Below, in pieces: positions 45,573-53,973 of a stretch of 64,000 nt of DNA. The notes under the pieces are model-generated. The model was given only the letters and a program-made list of their open reading frames with translations, was not told the DNA's origin and made no database searches. Made by a program: the position numbers and the translations under genes. The DNA comes from Microlunatus phosphovorus NM-1 (GTDB lineage Bacteria; Actinomycetota; Actinomycetes; Propionibacteriales; Propionibacteriaceae). The stretch covers positions 2,232,001-2,296,000 of the forward strand of contig NC_015635.1 of the NCBI RefSeq assembly GCF_000270245.1. Direction: 5' to 3'. The first letter of the stretch is position 1; each line of letters opens with the position of its first letter.

Positions 45573-47018
45573 ATGGAGCACACGTACGACTTCGACCTCG
45601 CCGTCATCGGATCTGGACCAGGTGGTCAGAAGGCAGCCGTGCAGGCCGCCAAGCTCGGCAAGCGGGTCTGTGTCATCGACAGCAAGCAGATGGTCGGTGG
45701 TGTCTGCGTGAACACAGGCACCATCCCCTCGAAGACGCTTCGTGAGGCAGTCCTCTATCTGACGGGAATGCAGCAGCGCGATATGTACGGCGCCAGCTAT
45801 CGGGTCAAGAACGAGATCACCATCTCCGATCTGCTGAGCCGGCTGCAGCACGTGATCGGCCGCGAGATCGAGGTGATTCGCAACCAGCTGCTGCGTAATC
45901 ACATCGAGCTGATGGCCGGCACGGCGAGCTTCCTCGACCCGCACACGCTGTCGATCGACGACGAGAGTCACGGCATGATGCGCACGCTGACGGCCGACAA
46001 GATCGTGGTCGCCACCGGCACCACTCCGGCCCGGCCGCCCAGCATCGAGTTCGACGGCGTGCGGGTGCTCGACAGCGACCAGATCCTCACCTTGGAGAAG
46101 GTGCCGGATTCGTTGGTCGTTGTGGGCGCGGGTGTGATCGGGGTGGAGTACGCCTCGATCTTTGCCGCGCTCGGCACGCGGGTGACTCTGGTGGAGAAGC
46201 GGGCTCAGATGCTCGACTTCTGCGACCCCGAGATCGTGGAGTCGCTGAAGTTCCATTTGCGCGATCTGTCGATGTCGTTCCGGTTCGGTGAGGAGGTGCA
46301 GTCGGTCGAGAGCTCCGGACACGGGACGATCACGACCCTCGCGTCGGGGAAGCGGATCGCGGCCGAGGTGGTCATGTATTCGGCCGGTCGGCAGGGAAAC
46401 ACGGGCCAGCTGAACCTGGATCTCGCGGGCCTGGAGGCCGACAAGCGTGGCCGGCTGGTCGTCGACGAGTTCTACACCACCGCGGTGCCCAACATCTACG
46501 CAGTCGGAGACGTGATCGGCTTCCCGGCCTTGGCTGCCACCTCGATGGACCAGGGGCGGCTGGCTGCGGCGTACGCCTTCGGCGAGACCGCCAACGAACT
46601 GCACCACCTGCAGCCGATCGGCATCTACACCATCCCGGAGATCTCCTACTGCGGTCGTAGCGAGGTCGAGCTGACCAAGGATGCGGTGCCGTTCGAGGTC
46701 GGCATCTCGCGCTATCGGGAGCTTGCTCGGGGCCAGATCATCGGCGATTCCTACGGCATGTTGAAGCTGATCGTGCACTCCGACACCCACGAGATCCTCG
46801 GCGTGCACGTCTTCGGCACCAACGCCACTGAGCTGGTGCACATCGGGCAGGCGGTGATGGGCTGTGGCGGCACCGTCGACTACCTGGTGAACACCGTCTT
46901 CAACTATCCGACCTTGTCCGAGGCCTACAAGGTCGCGGCTCTCGACGTGGCGAACAAGCTGCGCGCCGTCGCCCGCATCACCAACCAGATGCTGACCAGC
47001 GAGCCCAGCCTGCTGTAA
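45573..47018 (+). CDS. sthA: Soluble (Si-specific) NAD(P)+ transhydrogenase
   Basis: 481 residues. FAD enzyme that transfers hydride between NADPH and NAD+. FAD motif [38 protein letters not shown], in which the second redox cysteine of the lipoamide-dehydrogenase family is Thr, as expected for SthA; NAD motif [20 protein letters not shown]-terminal dimer domain with [19 protein letters not shown] 45573 has GAGG 8 bases upstream. Convergent with lexA. Confidence 0.95.
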   Translation: MEHTYDFDLAVIGSGPGGQKAAVQAAKLGKRVCVIDSKQMVGGVCVNTGTIPSKTLREAVLYLTGMQQRDMYGASYRVKNEITISDLLSRLQHVIGREIEVIRNQLLRNHIELMAGTASFLDPHTLSIDDESHGMMRTLTADKIVVATGTTPARPPSIEFDGVRVLDSDQILTLEKVPDSLVVVGAGVIGVEYASIFAALGTRVTLVEKRAQMLDFCDPEIVESLKFHLRDLSMSFRFGEEVQSVESSGHGTITTLASGKRIAAEVVMYSAGRQGNTGQLNLDLAGLEADKRGRLVVDEFYTTAVPNIYAVGDVIGFPALAATSMDQGRLAAAYAFGETANELHHLQPIGIYTIPEISYCGRSEVELTKDAVPFEVGISRYRELARGQIIGDSYGMLKLIVHSDTHEILGVHVFGTNATELVHIGQAVMGCGGTVDYLVNTVFNYPTLSEAYKVAALDVANKLRAVARITNQMLTSEPSLL

Positions 47019-47029
47019 GGGTTGCGTCA

Positions 47030-47205
47030 GTCGTCACTCGCTGTTCGGCTGCGCTCCCAAGACTCCGTCTTCGCTCCTCGTTCGCAAACGGAAGAACGTG
47101 TTTGCTCTCTCGTCGTTCCAGACGGAGCCGTCGCTACGCCTCACGGTCGCTCGCGACGGGGTCGTCACTCGCTGTTCGGCTGCGCTCCCAAGACTCCGCC
47201 TTCGC
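47030..47205. repeat. 45-bp direct repeats between sthA and lexA
   Basis: 47030-47074 and 47161-47205 are identical over 45 bases except one. Core: GGCTGCGCTCCCAAGACTCC. The bases between them contain GCAAAC/GTTTGC and further imperfect dyads. The core occurs a third time, inverted, at 50018-50050. The second copy touches the lexA stop region. Confidence 0.85.
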
Positions 47206-47207
47206 GA

Positions 47208-48014
47208 CTAGAGTCTCCGGAGGACGGCGACGACCTTGCCGAGGATGCTGGCGTGGTTGCCGTCGATCGGATCGTATGCCGGGTTGTGAGGCATCAGCCA
47301 GACCTGGTTGGCCACCTTCTTGAAGGTCTTGACCGTGGCCTCGTTGTCCAGCAGCGCCGCGACGATGTCTCCGTTGATCGCCGTGGGCTGCTGCCGGACG
47401 ACCACCCAGTCGCCGTCGCAGATCGCGGCGTCGACCATCGAGTCGCCCTTCACCTCGAGCATGAACATCGTCCCCTCGCCGATCAGCTGACGGGGGAGCG
47501 CGAAGACGTCTTCCACCCGCTCCTCAGCGAGGATCGGACCGCCGGCGGCGATCCGGCCGACCATCGGCACGTGGACCGGCTTAGGATAGGCGTCGTTGAC
47601 CCCGGTCTGATCGAACTCCAGCTCAGCAGGTGCGGGGTGCAGCGGGCGTACCTTGGCTGCCTCGTGCGCGCCCGGCAGCAACACCTCGAGGGCCCGTGGC
47701 CGGTTCGGGTCGCGACGAAGGAAGCCCTTGGCCTCCAACACCTTGAGCTGATGGGCGACGCTCGAAGAGGAGGCCAGCCCGACGGCGTCGCCCATCTCGC
47801 GGATGCTCGGCGGGTAGCCCCTGGTCTCGACCGTGTCCTTGATCATCTCGAGGATCCGTCGCTGCCGCAGGGTCAGACCGTCAACCCCCGCCGGTGCGTC
47901 GGGAAGGGCCGAGATCGACCCTGTCTCGCCCAGTTGTGCTGCCACTTCGCTGGCCCGAGGCCGGCCGCGCTTGCGCTGCGGCTGCGGTGCGGGCTGATCC
48001 GTCTTCTTCGCCAT
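47208..48014 (-). CDS. lexA: SOS repressor LexA
   Basis: 268 residues. Long basic N-terminal extension (about 45 residues, [17 protein letters not shown]) before the winged helix ([29 protein letters not shown]), then the S24 peptidase: cleavage site Ala-Gly in VGRIAAGGP, catalytic Ser in [10 protein letters not shown] and Lys in the EATVKTFKK segment. Cleaved on RecA filaments. A LexA box lies 32 bases upstream, so it is autoregulated. Confidence 0.97.
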   Translation of the reverse strand: MAKKTDQPAPQPQRKRGRPRASEVAAQLGETGSISALPDAPAGVDGLTLRQRRILEMIKDTVETRGYPPSIREMGDAVGLASSSSVAHQLKVLEAKGFLRRDPNRPRALEVLLPGAHEAAKVRPLHPAPAELEFDQTGVNDAYPKPVHVPMVGRIAAGGPILAEERVEDVFALPRQLIGEGTMFMLEVKGDSMVDAAICDGDWVVVRQQPTAINGDIVAALLDNEATVKTFKKVANQVWLMPHNPAYDPIDGNHASILGKVVAVLRRL

Positions 48015-48045
48015 GACTGCACTCTAGAATGACTTCGCCGACCAA

Positions 48046-48061
48046 TCAAACATCTGTTCGA
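48046..48061 (-). promoter_or_regulatory. LexA (SOS) box of lexA
   Basis: Minus strand TCGAACAGATGTTTGA: one mismatch to TCGAAC-N4-GTTCGA. Confidence 0.8.
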
Positions 48062-48204
48062 GCGTGTCGCGAACTTCTTCGATTGGCTCGGATCCAGCCG
48101 AATCGGGAGCCCGGTGGCGGCTGGGTCCGGTCTGCATCGGGAGTGGTTCGCCACTCTATTGGGTCGCGGTCACCTCGCGGAGTCGACGAGTAGATCTCTC
48201 GCGC

Positions 48205-48320
48205 CGCCGGGCCACAGCCGACCGTCGGTGCCGCGGAACGCACGTGCGTGTAGCGCCCGCGGGCCACGAACGACCATTCGTGCCACGGATCGTCCGTACC
48301 TCTTGCGGCGCCCGGCTGCA
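48205..48320. repeat. Reverse-oriented units of the 52-bp repeat family
   Basis: GCCAC at 48211 and 48263 mark two units 52 bases apart. The second contains CGCCCGCGGGCCACGAACGACC-type sequence (17+ bases identical to the reverse complement of array units at 25367-25765). A third, degraded unit follows. The rest of the 607-base lexA-divS gap holds the LexA boxes, the NDp promoter and a weak second TGTCAGTG at 48426. Confidence 0.7.
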
Positions 48321-48493
48321 GCTGATCACAGAGATGCAGGCTGCCTCGGCCAGTCAGACGCCGCCCATCTGATCCAGGTCGACGAACCGCTACAGAACTG
48401 ACGCGGAGCTTGTGGATCGGGCGAGTGTCAGTGGCTGCTGGTCCACTGATCCTCGGACCGTGAAGGTGCTTGTCGAAGGCTGTCGGCAGGGAC

Positions 48494-48515
48494 TGTCAGT
48501 GGTCCGGTTCAGAGT
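48494..48515 (+). promoter_or_regulatory. RecA-NDp/PafBC-type promoter upstream of the DivS-like gene
   Basis: TGTCAGTG (48494-48501), 8 bases, CAGAGT. It is 107 bases before the ATG. A second TGTCAGTG at 48426 lacks a good -10. Confidence 0.6.
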
Positions 48516-48591
48516 AGGTCGCACGAAGTTCTTTATCGAAAGGTCTTGCCAATCACCTAAGTGTGCGGTAAGAATTCAAACAGGCATTCTA

Positions 48592-48607
48592 TCGAATGCT
48601 CGTTCGA
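48592..48607 (+). promoter_or_regulatory. LexA (SOS) box of the DivS-like gene
   Basis: TCGAATGCTCGTTCGA: one mismatch to the consensus. It ends 15 bases before the ATG, overlapping where RNA polymerase would clear. Confidence 0.85.
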
Positions 48608-48621
48608 CGCAGGAGGAAGCA

Positions 48622-48996
48622 ATGACTCAGCTCGTGGTTGACCGTCCGACCGCCGCCCGTTCGGTTGTCCGTCCGCGGCGCCGCACTCGGCCCGCGCAAG
48701 GCTCGGGCAGGGAAGCGGGGCCGCGGCTGCGCCCTGCCCAGCCGGTTTCGACGCAGTCCTTGAGCCGTCCGGTGAACTCGGCTGCTCGTGCTTGTGTGAT
48801 GCCGACGCCAGCGCCGATCGTCGCCGTGCCGAGTGCGAGGCCGGCTGGCTGGCGGCTGACCGATCGGGGTGTCGCTGTCGTCATCGTGACCGGCCTGATG
48901 ATCATGGTTGCCGCGCTGACGGTGGTCGGGCTCACCGCCCTGCGAGTCACCAGTGACGGCTACCAGGCGACGGTCTCCCAGACGTTGCCGCTGTGA
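48622..48996 (+). CDS. SOS-controlled single-pass membrane protein (DivS/ChiZ-like by position)
   Basis: 124 residues. Arg/Pro-rich N-terminal half (about 80 residues), one membrane helix (GVAVVIVTGLMIMVAALTV), and only ~20 residues outside. In actinobacteria the gene divergent from lexA and upstream of nrdR encodes a cell-division suppressor (DivS in Corynebacterium, ChiZ in Mycobacterium). This copy has no LysM domain. Position, SOS box and topology support that role; sequence similarity is not visible. AGGAGGAA 5 bases before ATG 48622. Confidence 0.75.
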   Translation: MTQLVVDRPTAARSVVRPRRRTRPAQGSGREAGPRLRPAQPVSTQSLSRPVNSAARACVMPTPAPIVAVPSARPAGWRLTDRGVAVVIVTGLMIMVAALTVVGLTALRVTSDGYQATVSQTLPL

Positions 48997-49229
48997 GGGT
49001 CGAGGGGTCATCGACGCGCAGATCGATCGCGACCGTCTTCGCGATCTGGTCGGCGAGCTGCGACGAGCAGGGCACGGGCCGCGTTGGCCCCGCATGCACC
49101 GTGAAGGTCTGTCGTCTCGGGTGCCACAGCGGCCAGAGATAGCCGATGTAGACGGCACCATCCAGGATGTGCAGGAGGTCCCGCAGGAAGGCATTCAGCG
49201 GACCGATCGCCAGGACGAGGAGGGAGCGA
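48947..49229 (-). pseudogene. C-terminal remnant of an RDD-family membrane protein
   Basis: On the minus strand the sequence reads LLVLAIGPLNAFLRDLLHIL, then DGAVYIGYLWPLWHPRRQTF and, after about 16 unrelated residues, ADQIAKTVAIDLR. RDD proteins end YxxxLWxLxDxRRQTxxDKxAxTxVV, so this is their last helix with a ~48-bp insertion. There is no start; upstream sequence is direct-repeat DNA. It overlaps the DivS-like 3' end on the other strand. Confidence 0.5.
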
Positions 49230-49241
49230 TGCCGGGGTTGT

Positions 49242-49353
49242 ATCGCGACCGGCGAGAACGCCGCGAGGTGCGTGCGTGCCACGAGAGCACCGTTCACGGC
49301 GCGTGTCGCGACCTGATCGCGACCCGGCGAGAACGCCGCGAGGTGCGTGTGTG
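49242..49353. repeat. 38-bp direct repeats, 74 bp apart
   Basis: 49242-49279 and 49316-49353 share ATCGCGACC-cGGCGAGAACGCCGCGAGGTGCGTG (one inserted C, one change). They fill the 467-base gap between the DivS-like gene and DUF2752 together with the RDD remnant. Confidence 0.75.
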
Positions 49354-49463
49354 GGCATCGCGCAGCCGGGCAGCATTGACCAGCGGATCCCCAGGTTGGC
49401 ATGGGGACGGCGGGGGCGACCGCATTAAGGCAGGTTGCACCGGTCCGCAGGCAGAATGGCGGG

Positions 49464-49889
49464 GTGAGCGATGCGCGGCAACAGGTCGGGCGGCCATTCC
49501 AGGCCGTCGGTGGCTTGAAGTGGCTCGCCGGCTACGCCGCGTTCGGCCTCGGGGTGACCACGCTCTATGCGACGACGGGAATCGGGTTTCCATGCCCGTT
49601 CCTGATGCTGACTGGCTGGCAGTGTCCCTTCTGCGGTGGAACGCGGCTCGGCTCCGCGCTGCTTCACGGCGACATTGCGTCGGCGTTCGCCTACAACCCG
49701 GTGGTGTTCGTCAGTCTCGTGCTCGGTGCCGTCGTCGGCACGCTGTGGATCGTCGAGGCACTAGGCGGTCCCCGAGTCCGGCCTCCGGCCCGCTGGCAAC
49801 GTGCCACCCACCGGATCCGCCCGGCCATCTGGTGGACCCTCGCCGGCGTACTCACCGCCCTCTACGTCGTACTCCGAAACCTGACCTAG
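49464..49889 (+). CDS. DUF2752 membrane protein
   Basis: 141 residues, three membrane helices. Family signature GFPCPFLMLTGWQCPFCGG, then TRLGSALLHGDIASAFAYNP. The CPF and CPFCGG cysteines are invariant in DUF2752; no function is established. GTG 49464 follows CAGAAT by 6 bases, so a leaderless start is plausible. Inserted between the DivS-like gene and nrdR, which are adjacent in other actinobacteria. Confidence 0.85.
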   Translation: MSDARQQVGRPFQAVGGLKWLAGYAAFGLGVTTLYATTGIGFPCPFLMLTGWQCPFCGGTRLGSALLHGDIASAFAYNPVVFVSLVLGAVVGTLWIVEALGGPRVRPPARWQRATHRIRPAIWWTLAGVLTALYVVLRNLT

Positions 49890-49911
49890 TCGACCTAGCC
49901 GCAACTGGACG

Positions 49912-49994
49912 CATCGAGAAGGAGCGACCCACGCCGAGAAGGAGCACTTACACCTCAAGATTGCGGTTTGGGATGTATCTGCTCCTTCTCGATG
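49912..49994. repeat. Inverted repeat CATCGAGAAGGAGC after DUF2752
   Basis: CATCGAGAAGGAGC (49912-49925) and its exact complement (49981-49994) flank 55 bases. GAGAAGGAGC recurs at 49935, and a partial complement CTCCTTTTCGATG at 50002. A terminator role is possible. Confidence 0.65.
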
Positions 49995-50017
49995 AGCGCG
50001 TCTCCTTTTCGATGGGC

Positions 50018-50050
50018 GACGGAGTCTTGGGAGCGCAGCCTCGCAGTGAG
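50018..50050 (-). repeat. Inverted third copy of the sthA-lexA 45-bp repeat
   Basis: Contains GGAGTCTTGGGAGCGCAGCC, the exact complement of the core at 47030 and 47161, followed by a degraded CGCAGTGAG. Confidence 0.75.
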
Positions 50051-50064
50051 TCGGCGACTAGCAC

Positions 50065-50086
50065 TGTCAGTGGTCTTGCGCATAAT
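50065..50086 (+). promoter_or_regulatory. RecA-NDp/PafBC-type promoter of nrdR(J)
   Basis: TGTCAGTG (50065-50072), 8 bases, CATAAT (50081-50086). It would give a ~140-base leader before nrdR. Confidence 0.7.
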
Positions 50087-50133
50087 GTCCCTAGGACGTA
50101 CGGTACCTATATCTAGTAGTTACACGCGTGTTC

Positions 50134-50174
50134 TTCATCCACAAGTTGTGGTTGATGATCCACAATGATCCACA
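50134..50174 (+). promoter_or_regulatory. Cluster of DnaA-box-like motifs upstream of nrdR
   Basis: TTCATCCACA (50134-50143), then TGATCCACA at 50156 and again at 50166, exactly 10 bases (one helical turn) apart. CCACAAGTTGTGG (50139-50151) is also a perfect 13-bp palindrome. Weaker CCCACAGG and CCCCAGG copies follow to the ribosome site. NrdR itself may bind here too; I see no full 16-bp NrdR box pair. Confidence 0.45.
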
Positions 50175-50233
50175 GGCCGGCCCACAGGTCATCCCCAAGA
50201 TGTCCCCAGGGCTATCCCCAGAGAGGAGTCGAG

Positions 50234-50788
50234 ATGCACTGTCCTTACTGTCGGCACACCGACTCCAAGGTCCTGGATTCACGGGTGGCTGACGAAGGCG
50301 CCACGATCCGTCGACGGCGGCAGTGCCCCGCGTGCGGGCGGCGATTCACCACGACTGAGCAGATGCAGTTGGTGGTGGTGAAGCGCAGCGGCGTGGTGGA
50401 GCCGTTCAACCGGGACAAGGTGGTCTCCGGGGTCCGGAAGGCATGCAAGGGCCGTCCGGTGACCGAGGATCAGCTCGCCCGGTTGGGTCAACTCGTCGAG
50501 GATGCGATCCGCGCCTCAGGTCAGCCGGAGATCCCGGCCGACGAGGTCGGTGTGGCGATCCTCGGCCCGCTGCGTGACCTCGACCAGGTCGCTTACCTGC
50601 GATTTGCCAGTGTCTACCGGCAATACCAGTCGGTCGACGATTTCGAGGCTGAGATCGCCCTGCTGCGCGCGGAGTCTGAGCCGCTCGGCATCGAACCCTT
50701 GATCCCCAGCAAGGTGGCCGACTCGAAGGTCAGCACCTTCGTGCCGCACAAGCGGAGTCCGGGCCGGGCAGCCCCGACATCGCCTTGA
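50234..50788 (+). CDS. nrdR: Transcriptional repressor NrdR
   Basis: 184 residues. Zinc ribbon [17 protein letters not shown] then [16 protein letters not shown], followed by the ATP-cone ([20 protein letters not shown]). Senses dATP/ATP and represses ribonucleotide reductase genes. The ~30-residue tail after the ATP-cone ([17 protein letters not shown]) is longer than in most NrdR. ATG 50234 has GAGAGGAG upstream. nrdJ follows after 103 bases. Confidence 0.96.
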   Translation: MHCPYCRHTDSKVLDSRVADEGATIRRRRQCPACGRRFTTTEQMQLVVVKRSGVVEPFNRDKVVSGVRKACKGRPVTEDQLARLGQLVEDAIRASGQPEIPADEVGVAILGPLRDLDQVAYLRFASVYRQYQSVDDFEAEIALLRAESEPLGIEPLIPSKVADSKVSTFVPHKRSPGRAAPTSP

Positions 50789-50811
50789 CGAACAACACAT
50801 CCCCACAGACC

Positions 50812-50862
50812 CCGGGACGGGGATCGCGCAGCAGGGGAAGGCTCGCGCGAACCTCGTCCCGG
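50812..50862 (+). other. Hairpin between nrdR and nrdJ
   Basis: Arms 50812-50829 (CCGGGACGGGGATCGCGC) and 50845-50862 pair over 18 bases with two mismatches; 15-base loop. Possible mRNA-stability or attenuation element. It is not a cobalamin riboswitch. Confidence 0.55.
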
Positions 50863-50891
50863 CTCCAGCAGCAGGACCAGAGAGGCAGGCA

Positions 50892-53756
50892 ATGACCGAG
50901 ACCACCCGAGCCACCAACGGGCGCGCCGACAAGCGGATGGGCCGTGGCCGCAACAGCGCGCTGCGGATCACCCCGGTGTTCAGCACCCCGGGGGTGCATC
51001 CGTACGACGAGGTCACTTGGGAGCGGCGCGACGTCGTCCAGACCAACTGGAAGACCGGCGAGGTCGTTTTCGAGCAGAAGGGTACGGAGTTTCCGGACTT
51101 CTGGAGCGTGAACGCCTCCACCATCGTCACCACGAAGTACTTCCGTGGCGCCCTCGGCACCGATGCTCGGGAGACCGGCCTCAAGCAGCTGATCGACCGG
51201 GTGGTGAAGACCTACCGCAAGGCCGGCGAGGACTTCGGCTACTTCGCCGACACCGAGTCCGCGGACGTCTTCGAGCACGAGTTGACCTGGATGCTGCTGC
51301 ACCAGTACTTCTCGTTCAACTCACCCGTCTGGTTCAACGTCGGGACCAAGTCGCCGCAGCAGGTGAGCGCCTGCTTCATTCTCAGCGTCGACGACTCGAT
51401 GGACTCGATCCTGAACTGGTACAAGGAGGAGGGGTTCATCTTCAAGGGTGGCTCCGGTGCCGGTCTGAACCTGTCCCGGATCCGGTCCAGCAAGGAACTG
51501 CTCAGCTCCGGTGGCACCGCCTCCGGCCCGGTGTCCTTCATGCGTGGCGCCGACGCCAGCGCGGGCACCATCAAGTCCGGTGGCGCTACCCGGCGGGCGG
51601 CCAAGATGGTGGTGCTGGACGTCGATCACCCCGACATCGAGGAGTTCGTCGAGACCAAGGCACGCGAAGAGAACAAGATCCGCGCGCTGCGGGACGCCGG
51701 CTTCGACATGGACCTGGGCGGCCGCGACATCACCTCGGTGCAGTACCAGAACGCCAACAACTCGGTCCGGGTCTCCGACACGTTCATGCATGCGGTCGAG
51801 GAGGGCAAGAGCTTCGATCTGCGCGCCCGTACCGACAACAGGGTGATCGAGACCGTCGACGCCAAGACCCTGTTCGACAAGATCGCCAAGGCGGCCTGGG
51901 AGTGCGCCGATCCCGGCATCCAGTACGACGACACCATCAACGACTGGCACACCAACCCCGAGACCGGCCGGATCACCGCGTCCAATCCCTGCTCGGAGTA
52001 CATGAGTCTGGACAACAGCTCCTGCAACCTGGCCAGCCTCAACCTGTTGAAGTTCTTGACCGACGACGACACCTTCGACGCCGAGCGGTTCGAGCAGGCC
52101 GTCGAGCTGATCATCACCGCGATGGACATCTCGATCTGCTTCGCCGACTTCCCGACCGAATCCATCGGCCAGACCACCCGCGACTACCGTCAGCTCGGCA
52201 TCGGGTACGCCAACCTGGGTGCCCTGCTGATGGCCACCGGTCACGGGTACGACTCCGACGGCGGTCGGGCGGTGGCCGGGGCGATTACGTCGCTGATGAC
52301 CGGTGTCTCCTACCGCCGGTCGGCCGAACTCGCCGGCATCGTCGGCCCGTACGCCGGCTATGCCCGCAACGCCGATGCGCACAAGCGGGTGATGCGCAAG
52401 CATCAGGCGGCCAACGACTCGCTGCGCACCCTCGGCTCGATGGACACCGACATCCACAAGCGGGCGACGGCGGCCTGGGGCGGCGTGATCAAGCTCGGTG
52501 AGACCAACGGCTTCCGCAACGCGCAGGCCAGCGTGCTCGCGCCGACCGGCACCATCGGTTTCATGATGGACTGCGACACCACCGGTGTGGAGCCCGACTT
52601 CTCCCTGGTGAAGTTCAAGAAGCTGGTCGGCGGCGGCTCGATGCAGATCGTCAACCAGACCATCCCGAGGGCGCTGAAGAAGCTCGGCTACACCACCGAG
52701 ACGGCCGAGGCGATCGTGGAGTACATCGCCGAGCACGGCCATGTCGTCGACGCGCCCGGGCTGCGGCCGGAGCACTACGAGGTCTTCGACACCGCGATGG
52801 GTCAGCGGGCGATCAAGCCGATGGGACACGTGCGGATGATGGCGGCCGCTCAACCGTTCCTGTCCGGCGCCATCTCCAAGACCGTCAACCTGCCGGAGTC
52901 GGCGACCGTCGAGGAGATCGCCGAGGTCTACCTGCAGGGTTGGAAGCTCGGCTTGAAGGCGCTCGCGGTCTACCGGGACAATTGCAAGGTGGGTCAGCCG
53001 CTCAGCGACGGCAAGGCGGACAAGAAGTCCGACGAGGCTCCTGCGGCCGTAGCCGAGCCCCAGGTGGTCGAGAAGGTCGTCTACCGGCCGACGCGCAAGC
53101 GGCTGCCGAAGTCGCGGCCGAGCCGGACGACGTCGTTCTCTGTCGGCGGTGCGGAGGGCTACATGACCTCCGGCTCCTATCCCGATGACGGTCTGGGCGA
53201 GGTGTTCCTGAAGCTGGGCAAGCAGGGCTCGACCCTGGCCGGTGTGATGGACGCCTTCTCGATCGCGGTCTCGATCGGTCTGCAGTACGGCGTCCCGCTG
53301 GAGACCTATGTGCAGAAGTTCAGCAACCTGAAGTTCGAGCCGGCCGGCCTGACCGACGACCCGGACATCCGGATGGCGCAGTCGATCATGGACTACATCT
53401 TCCGCCGACTGGCGCTGGACTACCTGACCTTCGACGAGCGGGCCGAGCTCGGCATCTACACCGCGGCCGAGCGCGCTCGGCAGCTGGAGACCGGGTCATA
53501 CCTGCCGGAGGAAGCCGTCGAGGAGATCGAGTCGGAGTCGCTGAAGAACGACGCCGGCGACGACGTCGACACCGACGCGGGGCACGCGGTCGCGACCGCC
53601 GCTCCGGCCGGTGCCCGGACCACCTCGGAGCTGTTCGAGGCGATCACCGGCACCAGTGTCGACGCACCGCTCTGCCTGACCTGCGGTACGAAGATGCGGC
53701 CCAGCGGCAGCTGCTACGTGTGCGAGGGCTGCGGCAGCACCAGCGGCTGCAGCTGA
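50892..53756 (+). CDS. nrdJ: Vitamin B12-dependent (class II) ribonucleotide reductase
   Basis: 954 residues. Makes dNTPs with adenosylcobalamin, independent of oxygen. NSPVWFNVGTKSPQQVSACF (substrate Cys), NPCSEYMSLDNSSCNLASLN (catalytic Cys/Glu and paired Cys), LAPTGTIGFMMDCDTTGVEP, and a C-terminal zinc/redox tail CLTCGTKMRPSG then CYVCEGCGSTSGC. The preceding ~40 residues are low complexity. AGAGAGGCAGGCA before the ATG. The strongest palindromic terminator of the window follows. Confidence 0.97.
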   Translation: MTETTRATNGRADKRMGRGRNSALRITPVFSTPGVHPYDEVTWERRDVVQTNWKTGEVVFEQKGTEFPDFWSVNASTIVTTKYFRGALGTDARETGLKQLIDRVVKTYRKAGEDFGYFADTESADVFEHELTWMLLHQYFSFNSPVWFNVGTKSPQQVSACFILSVDDSMDSILNWYKEEGFIFKGGSGAGLNLSRIRSSKELLSSGGTASGPVSFMRGADASAGTIKSGGATRRAAKMVVLDVDHPDIEEFVETKAREENKIRALRDAGFDMDLGGRDITSVQYQNANNSVRVSDTFMHAVEEGKSFDLRARTDNRVIETVDAKTLFDKIAKAAWECADPGIQYDDTINDWHTNPETGRITASNPCSEYMSLDNSSCNLASLNLLKFLTDDDTFDAERFEQAVELIITAMDISICFADFPTESIGQTTRDYRQLGIGYANLGALLMATGHGYDSDGGRAVAGAITSLMTGVSYRRSAELAGIVGPYAGYARNADAHKRVMRKHQAANDSLRTLGSMDTDIHKRATAAWGGVIKLGETNGFRNAQASVLAPTGTIGFMMDCDTTGVEPDFSLVKFKKLVGGGSMQIVNQTIPRALKKLGYTTETAEAIVEYIAEHGHVVDAPGLRPEHYEVFDTAMGQRAIKPMGHVRMMAAAQPFLSGAISKTVNLPESATVEEIAEVYLQGWKLGLKALAVYRDNCKVGQPLSDGKADKKSDEAPAAVAEPQVVEKVVYRPTRKRLPKSRPSRTTSFSVGGAEGYMTSGSYPDDGLGEVFLKLGKQGSTLAGVMDAFSIAVSIGLQYGVPLETYVQKFSNLKFEPAGLTDDPDIRMAQSIMDYIFRRLALDYLTFDERAELGIYTAAERARQLETGSYLPEEAVEEIESESLKNDAGDDVDTDAGHAVATAAPAGARTTSELFEAITGTSVDAPLCLTCGTKMRPSGSCYVCEGCGSTSGCS

Positions 53757-53806
53757 CCGGCAAGGCCGGTCGGCAGAGCTGACTCGGCAGAGCTGACGGT
53801 AAGCGA

Positions 53807-53844
53807 GAGGGCCGGGACGTTCCCGCGGGAACGTCCCGGCCCTC
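53807..53844. terminator. Perfect 38-bp palindrome after nrdJ
   Basis: GAGGGCCGGGACGTTCCCG and its exact complement with no loop, 50 bases after the stop. The central 20 bases are identical to those of the palindrome at 3985-4008. Confidence 0.8.
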
Positions 53845-53892
53845 GTGCGTCCGGTCCCGGGTTCCGCCGACGAGACGCGGAGCAGGTTCTCA

Positions 53893-53950
53893 CCCGGAGC
53901 TTTGGTCAGAAGCCGCAGGAGAGAGGGTCTTCTGACCAAAGACCTCCGGG
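53893..53950. terminator. Hairpin downstream of the lipoprotein gene
   Basis: CCCGGAGCTTTGGTCAGAAG pairs with CTTCTGACCAAAG-ac-CTCCGGG; small bulge, 15-base loop. It lies 24 bases beyond the minus-strand lipoprotein stop. Confidence 0.75.
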
Positions 53951-53973
53951 TCGGGCGGGGCGGGCCACGTCGG

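Noticed and set aside
50789-50891. Cobalamin riboswitch before nrdJ
   Set aside because: Only 103 bases with a simple hairpin; no B12-box.
51321-52853. 510-codon minus-strand frame
   Set aside because: Antisense to nrdJ.
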